Shown piece by piece: positions 46,683 to 57,095 of a stretch of 64,000 nucleotides of DNA. Position numbers and translations under genes: made by a program. The first letter of the stretch is position 1. Each line of letters begins with the position of its first letter. A model generated the notes under the pieces. That model saw nothing but the letters and a program-made list of their open reading frames with translations, was not told the DNA's origin and searched no databases. The stretch is from Tetrapyrgos nigripes (lineage: Eukaryota; Basidiomycota; Agaricomycetes; Agaricales; Campanellaceae): the NCBI GenBank assembly GCA_013368315.1, contig JAACJM010000185.1, positions 100,559 to 164,558 on the forward strand. The letters are read 5' to 3'.

Positions 46683-47214
46683 TGTCATGAATCGCTCCCC
46701 GCCTATTCATTTCCTTTCCATTCCTTCTCCTTTACCACCTATTTCTCACGTTATTTACTTTTAACCCTGTAAACATCAACCATTTTCCATCATCGTCTAT
46801 AGTTACCATCTCTACAGATCTATGACTCACTCTTATCTCCTCCGATTCTTATCTCCACGGATATTCTCACTGTCAATCATTTCTTATGATCCGGTACCTT
46901 CATCTATCCATATTTAACTCATTACTCTCTCGCCCTTGACGTCCCCACATGATACCGTCTATTATTACTCACTATTTCCCATCTGTTCATGTTTTACTTA
47001 TATACCTGTGATCTTTGTAACCTATTCCTTAGTTCGTTCAATTCGTCTCCGCTCCGTACTATTACTACACAGTGTAGAGCCTAGTCAGCTTACTACCTCA
47101 TCTCTCTATCTCTCTCTATCTTTTTTTATCTCTTTGATCAATCTATTCTCTCGTAACCGGCTTTCTCGTATTGTGTGACTTGGGTGGTTATTGAGTGTAC
47201 AGATAACCTTGACA
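46683..47214 (+). repeat. 3' LTR of chromovirus C
   Basis: Preceded by the purine tract AAAGAGGGGGTAA (ending 46682). 532 bp, same ends as the 5' LTR, with CpG retained at 47152-47153, 47158-47159 and 47167-47168. Confidence 0.97.
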
Positions 47215-47219
47215 GAATC

Positions 47220-49124
47220 CACTTGCTCCATGCATGGAAAATGGCAAATGCACGAAAGGATTTCCAAAAGCTTTCCAGTCACATACAACCATGGATGAAG
47301 AGGGCTATCCTCTCTACTATAGGCCGGATGATGGACAGGAGTATGAAGTCGGATTGCACAAGATGGCTAACCATTGGATTGTCCCTTACAACCCTTACCT
47401 CTCAGTGAAGTATGGCTGCCATATCAATGTGGAGTGTGCAACATCTTTCAAGATGGTCAAATACACCATCAAGTACATCAACAAGGGACCTGACCATGGG
47501 ACATTGGCACTTCAAATTGTGAACAAGATTGAGCAGTACAAAGAAGGCCGCTACTTCTTGGCATATTTTCTACTTTGATATTCACGACCAAGAACCGAAT
47601 GTGGTGCGCCTGGCGATCCATTGTCCAGGTGAACATTTGGTTTGTTTCAACCCTGACAAATGTCCTGACATCCTCCGTCATCACATCTGTGAAGAGAAGA
47701 GCCAGCTTACAGCTTTTTTCAAAGCTAATGTGGATCCCATCCTCAGAGAGACAGCACGCCAGTATACATATCAAGAGTTCCCTCAGTATTTTGTGTGGAA
47801 GGACCAGAATAAGCAATGGAAGTTACAGGAGAGGGGTTGGGCATTAGGGCAAATGTATTATGTCCCTCCAAATGCTAGAGAACGGTTCTACTTACGCACA
47901 CTTCTGACCGTGGTCAAGGGTCCAAAGTCATGGGAGGATGTTCAGACTTATCATGGATGCACATATGACACATTCAGAGATGCATGTCTGGCTCGGGGTC
48001 TACTGGAGGATGATGGCAAATGGCGGCATGCATTGGAGGAAGCATCAGAGATGCAAACAGGTCACAGCCTTCGTCAAATGTTTGCAACCATTTTGCTGTT
48101 CTGCAGTCCTCAGCAGCCTGGTCAACTCTGGGCCAAATTTCAGGAACATATCTGCGATGACTTGCAATATCGACTACGAGTTATGGGCCATGTCAATCCA
48201 TCTGCTGAAGATGCCTACGACTATGGTCTCTTTCTCCTGGATCGTATTCTACAGGAGTCGGGACACTTCCTCCAGGAATTCCCAAGCATGCCCTTGCCCC
48301 AGCAAGATTGGGCTGCCCAGACAGACAACCCTTTCATTGCAGAGCAGCTTGACTATGACTGGGAGGCTGAGCAGCAGAAGGCTGAGCATAACCTTCAGCT
48401 CATGCAGGATAACCCAGAGCAACATGATGCTTTCGAGCAGGTGATAAAGTTGGTGGAAGACCAAGATGGCCAGTTGTTTTTTCTCAATGGCCCTGGTGGG
48501 ACTGGAAAAACCTTTGTCTACAAGACACTCTGCCATGCTGTGTGTGCCCAGAGATGGATCACTTTATGTGTTGCATCAACAGGTATCACTGCTCTTCTAT
48601 TACCTGGTGTTCGCACTGCTCATTCCATGTTCAAGATTCCCATAGATGGCCTTACTGAAGAGTTTCTCTGCAATATCAGCAAGCAGAGTGCATGTGCTGA
48701 TTTACTTTGTCAGACCCGTCTTATCATATGGGATGAGAGTCCCATGCAGAATTGTTTTGCTTTCGAAGCCCTCAATCACACATGCCAAGACATCCGAGAT
48801 GATGAGAGACCATTTGGGGGAATAACCATGGTTTTTGGCAGGGACTTTCAGCAAATCTTACCAGTCGTTGTCAAAGGTTCTCAAGAGGACATCGTATCTG
48901 CTTGCTTGAAACGATCCCAGCTATGGCCTCTTATCACTCCTCTCACCCTTACATGGAATATGCGGCTACAAAACTCAGATGAGGAAGCAACATTCACATT
49001 GTGGTTACTGGATGTTGGCCATGGGCAAGGTCTTTCACCTGGAGATAATCACATCAGGTTGCGAAATAATATGAATGTTGACTCAGAACATTCACTCATT
49101 GATTCCATCTACCCCGATCTCTCA
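47220..49124 (+). pseudogene. Helitron Rep end and helicase, first part
   Basis: This is the section of the Rep-helicase gene between the LTR element and the MULE. 47234-47578 carries the catalytic Tyr pair (Y-TIK-Y) and a frame change near 47550 shifts into 47529-49124 (FYFDIHDQEPNVVRLAIHCP, then AYDYGLFLLDRILQESG). Walker A GPGGTGKTFVYKTL and ASTGITALLLPG, Walker B and LTWNMRLQ follow. The reading frame runs into the MULE exactly at the GATCTCTCA duplication (Asp-Leu-Ser). Confidence 0.92.
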
Positions 49125-49139
49125 GGGCCACCAACTTTT

Positions 49140-49256
49140 CAAGCAACAGGTCAAGCAACAGTAAAGCAACAGTAAAGCAATGTCAAGCAACAGTAAAGCA
49201 ACACCAAGCAACAGTAAAGCAACATCAAGCAACAGTCAAGCAACAGTTGCTTGATG
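49140..49256 (+). repeat. Left subterminal array of CAAGCAACAGT-type repeats
   Basis: About ten degenerate copies of (G)TCAAGCAACA / AAAGCAACAGT immediately inside the left MULE terminus, closing with AGCAACAGTTGCTTGAT, a small palindrome. Confidence 0.9.
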
Positions 49257-49394
49257 CAAAACTTCACAAAATCACAAGAATGATTGCATCAAGGGCAACA
49301 TCACAAAGTACTGTCATGTGCGTTGGACACTTTCTACCTCTTTGCATTCTCACACCAATATTTCTGTGTCATTTATCTTTCCTTTGTGTCTTCA

Positions 49395-52300
49395 ATGTTG
49401 GTGAGTGGTATGCTGCAGTATATCCTAATGCAAATCATAGTGACATCTTCTAAAATCAGGCAAAACTCAGACAACAAATTGCTGATTGGATTGATCCTCA
49501 ACGTAAAAAACCGCCAAATATTGGCACTGAAAAGGCACCTTCTTCAATTGTTTCACCCAGCAACCACCTGTTTTTAGGTCTTTCTGCAGCACCTCTCAGC
49601 TTACCATTTAATGGTTATGCCCATCCTGAAATTCAGAATTTTCCTCAATCAAACACAGCAGATTCAGATCAAGCCCCTGGAATGAAACGCAAACTCAGTG
49701 TTGCATTTCGGGAACCTCCTGTTACTGAAAGCATCATTCAAAAGCGCACTAGGAAATCAGCCCATCATGTACCTCTCACTGGTCCTTGTTGCAACAGTCA
49801 GACCATTTACTTGGAATTTGAAGATTTACGTGAAGGATGGGATGGTTTCCCTCAGGCAAACTTTGCAATGGACATTACATGGGAGATATTCGAGGAGAAT
49901 AACGAGCTATCAGTACACTGGGCCACCAACACTGTGGGGTACAATACAAAGGACCATAGAAAGAGTAGTGTCAATGCGGAACAACTTGAAAATGGTGTAC
50001 GAACAAAACGTAAATGCCTTGGGCATATCCGGTGTGATAATTCAGACTGTGCAATTGTCAAGAGACCACATACTGGGCCACTGTCTGCCATTACTAAACA
50101 GCTTCAAAAGCTCAATGGGACATGTGAATGCAGCTCTGTTCTCAGCCACATACCCTGCCCCAATATTTCAATGATTGTGAAATGGGCTGATGGTGTACGC
50201 TACTTCAATGGAATAGAGGATCATAATCATCCCAGACTTCCTCACCAATTGCATGCGCTCAAAGGCTCACAGAAAAAATTTACAGAAATGGTTGAAGATA
50301 ATAAGGACGTAGGTCCAGCAGGCCTTGCAGCAGGGAACACTCAGTCAGGGGAAAGTGTCTCAGATATTGATCCTGTTTGGATGAATCAAGACAGGATTGC
50401 AAGGGACCGCAAAAAAATTCTTGACAAACATGAGCCCCGAATGGGTGATGATTTCATCTCTCGTTTTATCGATTTTCAGACCAATTATCCAGGATTTGTA
50501 GTCTCTGAGACTATGCTTGCTGGTATTGCTGTTGTATCTCTCCAGACTCCATTTATGGCCCAACAAGTTCATCTTGATGCAACAGCAGTTGAGGGTCCTT
50601 TCAATGGGATAGTTAGTGATGCTGCTCATGGCTGGTGGAAAATCTCAACATCCGTTCTCATTATGAGCTCTGTTTTCTGTGTCAACTTGCTTCGTTGGGT
50701 ACCTGCTCTTATCAGCTACTCAAATGGAAATACAGCTGCACATTACGAATATCATTTTCTTGCACTGATGGAGGGTATAGCAAAAGCAACAGCAGAAAGA
50801 GGAAGGATTGTGGTTGATGAAATTTTTGCCCAGGTATAGTTGTTGGTAATTACATCTAGATTAATTTCTCATCTATTCTTTCTCAGATTGTGGACTTCAG
50901 TGAGACAGAAAGAAATGGATTTATACAAGCCTTTATCCGATTCTGGCAAAGGCGTAATGACACACGCAGTGTAGAAGAGCTCAGAAATAAGGCTGCTAAA
51001 TTACTACGAGGTTGTCAGCAACATTTCAGGAGTAGCATAACTCGTGTCGGACGAATAGCAGCAATAGTGTCTGTTGACCAGCAGAAAGAATTTTCTCGCC
51101 TGGCTAAGTCACTTATTCATTAAGACAATGTTGAGTCATTTCTTGAAGTTGTCTCTTCAATCAAATCTCAATTTCCAAAATTGATCCCTTGGCTAGAATG
51201 GTGGCTGAGACCAGAGCACGCTGTGATGATTTTCGAATCACAACACATTATGGACTATTCGCTATGGGAATCACTTCCTGAAACAACAAATCCTGAGGAG
51301 GCCTTGCATTTCAGCCTCTATTCTGCAATGGGAAAGCATCACAATTTTTTCGAGGGACTAGGGAAACTCTTCAAGTGGGTGGAACAGCTATCAAAATTGT
51401 ATAATGCTGCATTAAGTGAGTACTCAATAAGTATAGATGTTGTATTTTTTGTTTTTCTCAACATTTCATTTATTTAGTTGGCAGGCCTGTGCGCTGGGGA
51501 AAGGCACCATTACTGAAGCGCCAAGAAATTAAAGCCGAAATCCACCAGACAAAGAAATCACGGACAGCATCTGCAATTGCCGCTCGGAACAAACGCTACC
51601 ACAATGATGGACGACCACTGGACGATAACCGCCTTCTCAAAGTCACTCACAGGAAACAGCAAAAGCAACGCACTGTTACAAAACTGGAAAAGAGAAGGAG
51701 AGAACAAGTCTCACCATCAGAGTTATCAGATATTTCAAGAGAGTTGAATTCAGGCAGTGATGACGGAGAGTATTCAGAACAGCATGGAATCATTGAGGGT
51801 TTTGCTACTGAAGATAAGTCTGATGCAGTTGAAGCAATGCATACATGGGCTATCTCACAGGGTAAAGTGGTTGCTTCCTCAAAATCAGAGGGAAATTCAA
51901 ATGGAATTAGCACGGCAAAATCTCAACCTGATATTTTAGGGAATTATCCAACCAGTGGGTCAACTAAGGCCACTCTTGGAGAAGGAACCATTCAGACACA
52001 GAATGGAAAGAAGCGCCTACTTCTTTATCCAAAAGCGTCCTCATTTCAGTCATACAAGTGGTCTCGCAACTCTTGCTGGGCTGATACATCATTTGAGTTA
52101 TTATTTTGGGCATTCAATTTTGACTGGAATGTGGTTGAGAATCTGTTTGAAAGCTATGACAATCACCCATTTGGGCCAGTTCTCAAATCACTCCAGGCAA
52201 GGCGAATTCTGATGGAGAATACAAGGCGAGGTCCCGATATGACTGTTGAGTTAATGAAATACAGAGATGAGACATGTATTTATATCAAACAGAAGGAATA

Positions 52301-54852
52301 TGGAATGAATGTTGCTGCTTATGAATGGGAAAGTGATATGGTAAGTTATCAATTATTAGGAATAGTGTGTGTGTGCTGACTCGGATTTCTGTAATAGGTC
52401 TGGCTCAATACCTGTTTTGATATCAATGACAAGTTACGCTGTGGCAAATTTCAGAGATCCAAAAGACTCACACTCACAGATAGAGATTTAAGCCGGTTCT
52501 TTTGCTTGCAAGTAATCAAGATTCAACAGTGCATTCCTGAAAACGCTGCTGGAAAGCGAAGCATGCCAACACACATGCAAATTACTCCACCTCATCCAGT
52601 TTGTCTTCGAACCACCCATAGACCCACTGAGGATGAATACAAGCAATGCCAGGGGAATATTCAAAAGTGGCTGCAATTAATGACTAGTGGAAGCCAGAAT
52701 GCTTCATTTGCTCCTGACTGCTGGCGTCAATGCGATGGAATAGGATATTGTTCTGGAATAAAATCAGTATTCAACTTGTGTATGAATCTTCCTGAATACT
52801 TGATTTTTTCTATGGATACAGACCAGAAAGCATGGAATTTCCCTCGAACTTTATATCCAAAATCTGGGACACAAGCCAAGGATAAGAACTGTATCTACGA
52901 CATGACGGGCCGTGCTTTCATGAATAGTTCCCATTATGTGTGTAGAGTTGTCGTACCTATGGATACACCTCAAGGAAAGCCCGCAGTATTTTTCTATGAT
53001 GGGATGCATGAAGATGGAAAGGCATTCAGGGAGAATAAGTCACTTGATGGGCTTCTTTCAGGAGTCTCACCGGAGCTACCTGCCAAGTATCAAGAGAAGG
53101 GGTACAATACTTGTACTGTTATTTATCATCTCAGAGGTGGAGCCCAAGCTCAGGAATGGTTCACAAAAGGCCAGGTAGAGTATGCTGCAAAGAAATTCAA
53201 TTTAGAGTTCAGACAAGACATCACTCCAGTTACCCTTCTTGTTTCTAAAGCAGAATTAAAACTCAAAGACTTTCATAGAACACCTTGGGAAGGAAATCCA
53301 TGGTTCAGTTTGCCAACAATTAAATACCTGACCAGTTCTTTGATCCCAACCATAGAATATGATAATTCTGCAAATGATACATTGGAAGCATCAACTGCCA
53401 TGGGAGCGGAGAATTCACAAGCTCCAGAAGAGGTTCATGAGTCTGAAAACAAATTTTTCTCCACAGACAATTTAGTTCCCAGGGCAGAGTCAAATGCTAT
53501 CTCTGACATCAGCATACCAGAAGGAAATCACAGGGATGAAGATGCTGAAGCAGTTGTTGATGAGCTCATGCGTGATCTGGAAATGATTGATGTGGACCAA
53601 GACAGCATGAATGATGAGAAGCAAGAGGTAGAGGACTTTCAATATTTAACTGGTGTGAGAGAGAATTTCGAGAGTATGAAGCATCTATGGCAACATGAGG
53701 TATGTGTATTGACTTTCTGTCTTTCCAAGTTATTATTTTCTGATCAAGGAAATCACGCTCTAGATCAAAGACATGCAGAAGGAAATGGAGGATGGAATCA
53801 AGTTTCTCCTACGCTCTATCAAGATTGAGCAGGAAGACGTGACCAATATTTTCACTGGTAGAATCACTCCCCGAATACTGGATGGGTACTTTCAGTGCTA
53901 TCAGGAGCCCCTGAATATTACTGGCATATATGTCTGTGATACTATCAATTACGATGATCTCGAAAAGCTGATTCTGAAAAGAGGACAGCAGAGAGAAGCA
54001 ATGATTTGTGAACTTTTCGAAAAATACAAGGTAACATTTTGATGATCAGTGTCAGAATACTAAGCTTACTTAATTGTTAAAGATTGACTGGTCAAATCAT
54101 CGTTTGACTCTGCTTATAGTCCCAATATTCTTCAACAATCATCTGATCACAGCAATTGTTGATTTTGGACAGATGATGATAAGGGTGTATGATATTTCTT
54201 CTGAGCAGCACAGTCATACTACTACACCCTGGAGAGATGGCCCATATACTTGTATATTTCAGGTATTCATGATTTCTGCTTCGTATTTTATAAAATCAAA
54301 CATTTTGATTGCAGGTAATTGGAAACCTGATTAATCTTCATCAGCCACTGCATAATTTGAAGCTATTCAAAAAATGGGATCTAAAATGCTGTGCAGAGGT
54401 GAGTACAGTAGAATACTCTTACAAACTTTTTTATTAATATACTCGATTTACAGTACCAGCCTCAGGACAGGAATCTCAGCCAAAGTGGTCTTTATGTGTT
54501 TGGCATTATTTTGCTAGTATTTTGGGGAAAATTTCAGAATAATCAGTATTTTAGAGATATTCTGAAACCAAAGATGCTAGTGCTGCTAGCAGCAGAAATT
54601 ATCCTTACATTTTATGAGCATGCCTACAAAGTTCCCTATATGGATGTGGAATCCGAAACTAGTGAGCATCCAAGGTAAGGCTCATGATTCATGTTTGGAA
54701 CTGATGCTCATATTGCCTAGAACGGCAAGTCCCTTCCGTCAAAGCAAGCGACTGCAGGAAAAAAGAACAGGTAAGCAAATAACCTATGTCCACACTGAGA
54801 ATGACACTCAGATGCAAATATGAAACTAGCATTCAAGAATCACAAAGATTAA
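49395..54852 (+). CDS. MULE transposase fused to USP-like and Ulp1-like proteases, 11 exons
   Basis: Predicted exons: 49395-49400, 49460-50833, 50887-51415, 51478-52340, 52398-53699, 53764-54030, 54083-54262, 54315-54398, 54454-54674, 54721-54770, 54830-54852; every GT-AG join keeps frame, giving 1,633 codons with the stop. One in-frame TAA (51121-51123) breaks exon 3. Residues ~170-270 hold a GCM/WRKY-GCM-type Cys-His cluster (RKCLGHIRCDNSDC, CECSSVLSHIPC, DHNHPRLPHQLH). Residues ~375-520 are the DDE-like transposase core (LDATAVEG, VSDAAHGWW, RWVPALISYSNG, VVDFSETER). Next comes a basic linker, then a USP-like module with Cys box NSCWADTSFELLFWA (C836) and His box SSHYVCRVVVP...FFYDGM (H1103). 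Last is a Ulp1-like module with H1467, D1484 and Ser1546 where Cys is expected. It probably mobilises the MULE; protease roles are inferred. Confidence 0.8.
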
Positions 54853-55070
54853 ACAAGTAAGTGCTAACTATTGAGTTGTCACTGACTGAATCTTTGACAA
54901 GAGTATTGGTGTAACAGTGAAACTCCAAGGAATTGATCAAGTTGGGAAAAGGTTCAATTATTGGAAGACTGTAGATAGTGATGAATCTTGAGTAGTGTAT
55001 ATAGCAGAATAGAATTGTTCATTAACAGCAACTCAACACCAATAGGTGAAGCAAAAGTCAAGCAACACTT
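54853..55070. other. 3' region of the MULE gene
   Basis: AT-rich, without coding potential; leads into the right repeat array. A clear AATAAA polyadenylation signal was not found. Confidence 0.4.
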
Positions 55071-55800
55071 CTCATAGGTAAGGCAACAGTCAGGCAACAG
55101 TCAGGCAACGGTCAAGCAATAGTCAAGCAACGTCAAGCAACAGTCAAGCAACGTCAAGCAACATCAAGCAATGTCAAGCAACATCAAGCAACAGTCAAGC
55201 AACAGTCAAGCAACAGTCAAGCAACGTCAAGCAACAGTCAAGCAACAGTCAAGCAACAGTCAAGCAACAGTCAAGCAACAGTCAAGCAACAGTCAAGCAA
55301 CAGTCAAGCAACAGTCAAGCAAAGTCAACAGTCAAGCAACAGTCAAGCAACAGTCAAGCAACAGTCAAGCAACAGTCAAGCAACAGTCAAGCAACAGTCA
55401 AGCAACAGTCAAGCAACAGTCAAGCAACGACAAGCAACAGTCAAGCAACAGTCAAGCAACAGTCAAGCAACAGTCAAGCAACAGTCAAGCAACAGTCAAG
55501 CAACAGTCAAGCAACAGTCAAGCAACGACAAGCAACAGTCAAGCAACAGTCAAGCAACAGTCAAGCAACAGTCAAGCAACAGTCAAGCAACAGTCAAGCA
55601 ACGTCAAGCAACAGTCAAGCAACAGTCAAGCAACGGTCAAGCAACAGTCAAGCAACAGTCAAGCAACATCAAGCAACATCAAGCAACATCAAACAACATC
55701 AAGCAACATCAAGCAACATCAAGCAACATCAAACAACATCAAGCAACATCAAGCAACAGTCAAGCAATGTCAAGCAACACTTAAGGGTAAGTTAAGCAAC
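55071..55800 (+). repeat. Main right array of the 11-bp repeat GTCAAGCAACA
   Basis: Several dozen near-perfect head-to-tail copies of GTCAAGCAACA, with 8-9 bp variants (GTCAAGCAAC, ATCAAGCAAC, GACAAGCAAC). The same strand orientation as the left array, so the arrays are direct, not inverted, relative to each other. The array makes a spurious 256-codon frame (SNSQATVKQQ repeats). Confidence 0.97.
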
Positions 55801-56200
55801 AGTATGAATAGAATATGGGTCAACAAGCTACCACTTGAGATATCACTCAAGGTACCCTCAAGCTATCATCTCAAAGAGACACATATTGCTCACTGCTCAG
55901 ACATACTTAGCATCCTCATAGTTCTCAAACTAGTTGGATGAATGTAACAATAAATTGATTTTTTCCGACTTTTTTTTTTTTCTACCTTTACAATGATAAA
56001 AAGTTTGTACTTGATTGAGTAGAGGCTAAACCAATTTGTAATGAAGAAATGGTATGTATAATATCTTAATGAATGGCCCATTCAATGTGAGTAATTTGTT
56101 GTAAAATGAAGTGTAGTGAAGTTGACTAGACTAGGACAAGCACAGCCACATCCAAAGTAGAAAGTCAAGCTATCCTAAAACTACTCTCAAGTGGGTTACA
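55801..56200. other. Non-repetitive spacer inside the MULE right end
   Basis: About 400 bp of AT-rich DNA splitting the right array into a main and a terminal block. No gene seen. Confidence 0.5.
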
Positions 56201-56204
56201 CTCA

Positions 56205-56320
56205 AGCAACTTCCAAGCAACCTTCAAGCAGGGCCAAGCAACAGTCAAGCAACAGTCAAGCAACAGTCAAGCAACGTCAAGCAACAGTCAAGCAACTGTT
56301 GCTTGACCTGTTGCTTGAAA
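56205..56320 (+). repeat. Terminal right array of the 11-bp repeat and inverted terminus
   Basis: Further CAAGCAAC copies ending in AGTCAAGCAACTGTTGCTTGACC, where orientation flips to form the right terminal inverted repeat. Confidence 0.9.
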
Positions 56321-56341
56321 AGTCAGATGCCCGATCTCTCA

Positions 56342-57007
56342 TCCTTACCCACTGCTCCTCCTCCAGAATACTTCATGGAATGTGCTATTCTTGCACCTCA
56401 CAACTCTGATGTGGACCAAACTAATTGGGAGCTCCTTGATCGTCTACCTGGGGAAGAGCACATATACTTGAGTGCTGATTCTGTTGTCAAGGAAGCTGGG
56501 GCAGATGGCAGCAATGATCCAATTCCTCCTGAAGTTCTCTGTTTGCTTGATGCTTCTGGACTTCTGCCAGGTGAGCTACATTTGAAACCAGGCTGTCCAC
56601 TCATCCTTTTGCAAAACCTCACCCCTGCATGTGGCCTCTGTAATGGCACACGAATGGTCCTAATATGGAGCACTGACCATGTCCTTGAAGTCAAAATTCT
56701 CAGGGGTGATCATCACTGTGAAATTGCACTCATTCCTTGCATATCACTCATTCCGTCTGCTAAAAACACTGACTTTACCTTTGTGTTGAAGCGCCAGCAT
56801 GCTTTTGCCATGACAATCAATAAATCACAAGGGCAGTCACTCAAGTATGTTGGGGTAGATCTCAGGGTACCGGTCTTTATGCATGGTCAGTTGTACGTTG
56901 CTTTTTCAAGGTGCACTTCAGGGAATCGCATCAAAGTTCTGCTTCCAGATGATGAGCCTTTGTGTCAGACGCCCAATGTAGTATTTCCAGAAGTGTTGGT
57001 GGATTAG
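56342..57007 (+). pseudogene. Helitron helicase, last part
   Basis: Resumes the helicase frame after the MULE (SLPTAPPPEYFMECAILAPH). Contains GCPLILLQNLTPACGLCNGTR, KRQHAFAMTINKSQGQS and HGQLYVAFSRCTSGN, which are the late PIF1/RecD-type helicase motifs, and stops at 57005-57007. This part has no internal stop. Confidence 0.93.
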
Positions 57008-57095
57008 AGACTCTAGAATATGTATTACATCTACTTTATAATCTCACGAACCTTTGTCCATTAATCTGAGCATTGTTGAAGGATGACATCATATT

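Larger units (their letters stand above)
39185..47214 (+). mobile_element. Chromovirus C, full-length Ty3/gypsy, TSD GAATC
   Basis: 8,030 bp bounded by 532-bp LTRs (39185-39716 and 46683-47214) and by GAATC on each side (39180-39184, 47215-47219). It lies in the Rep part of Helitron 2 between the HUH and Tyr motifs; excising it with one TSD restores the host frame (…GALNP continues into CMENGKCTKG). LTRs differ at three sites, so insertion is recent. Yet the internal Gag-Pol has several stops and a broken chromodomain, so it likely moved with help from another copy or was inactivated quickly. Confidence 0.96.
49125..56332 (+). mobile_element. Mutator-like element (MULE), 7.2 kb, TSD GATCTCTCA
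   Basis: Ends GGGCCACCAACTTTTCAAGC (49125) and the complement of GGGCATCTGACTTTTCAAGC (56332); the terminal repeats match perfectly for 29 bp from ACTTTTC inward. A 9-bp duplication flanks it (49116-49124, 56333-56341), the size usual for Mutator. Excision with one copy restores the helicase frame (IYPDLS then SLPTAPPPEYF). Contains a large protease-bearing transposase gene and subterminal 11-bp repeat arrays. Confidence 0.93.
34544..57007 (+). pseudogene. Helitron Rep-helicase gene, split by three insertions
   Basis: Rolling-circle replication initiator fused to a PIF1-type 5'-3' helicase. Likely first exon at 34544 (MHGQTNPSVPLPL) with an intron at 34582-34629. Parts in order: N-terminal region with zinc-like C-x2-C (YSCNHCGALHW) and the Helitron-N segment (about 36000-37159); HUH nickase motif LPHMHLLIF with HMH at 39022-39030; catalytic Tyr motif KYTIKYINKG (47459-47488); helicase Walker A GPGGTGKT (about 48490-48515), Walker B LIIWDESPMQ (about 48721-48750); end motifs TINKSQGQS and HGQLYVAFSR (about 56812-56920), stop at 57005. 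The Tc1 and LTR insertions lie between the N region, HUH and Tyr motifs; the MULE splits the helicase. Frameshifts near 36480-36930 and 47550 and TGA codons also disable it. Confidence 0.88.

Noticed and set aside
55071..55800. CRISPR-like look of short regular repeats
   Set aside because: Units are contiguous with no spacers, the genome is eukaryotic, and the array lies inside a MULE.
55171..55941. 256-codon frame of SNSQATVKQQ repeats
   Set aside because: Produced by the 11-bp satellite, whose length not divisible by three cycles through frames without stops; no start context or domain.
49130..56325. Reading the MULE as an element with termini ACTTTTC and a 2-bp CA duplication, hence KDZ or CACTA type
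   Set aside because: Extending the ends to GGGC gives a 9-bp duplication and restores the interrupted helicase frame exactly.
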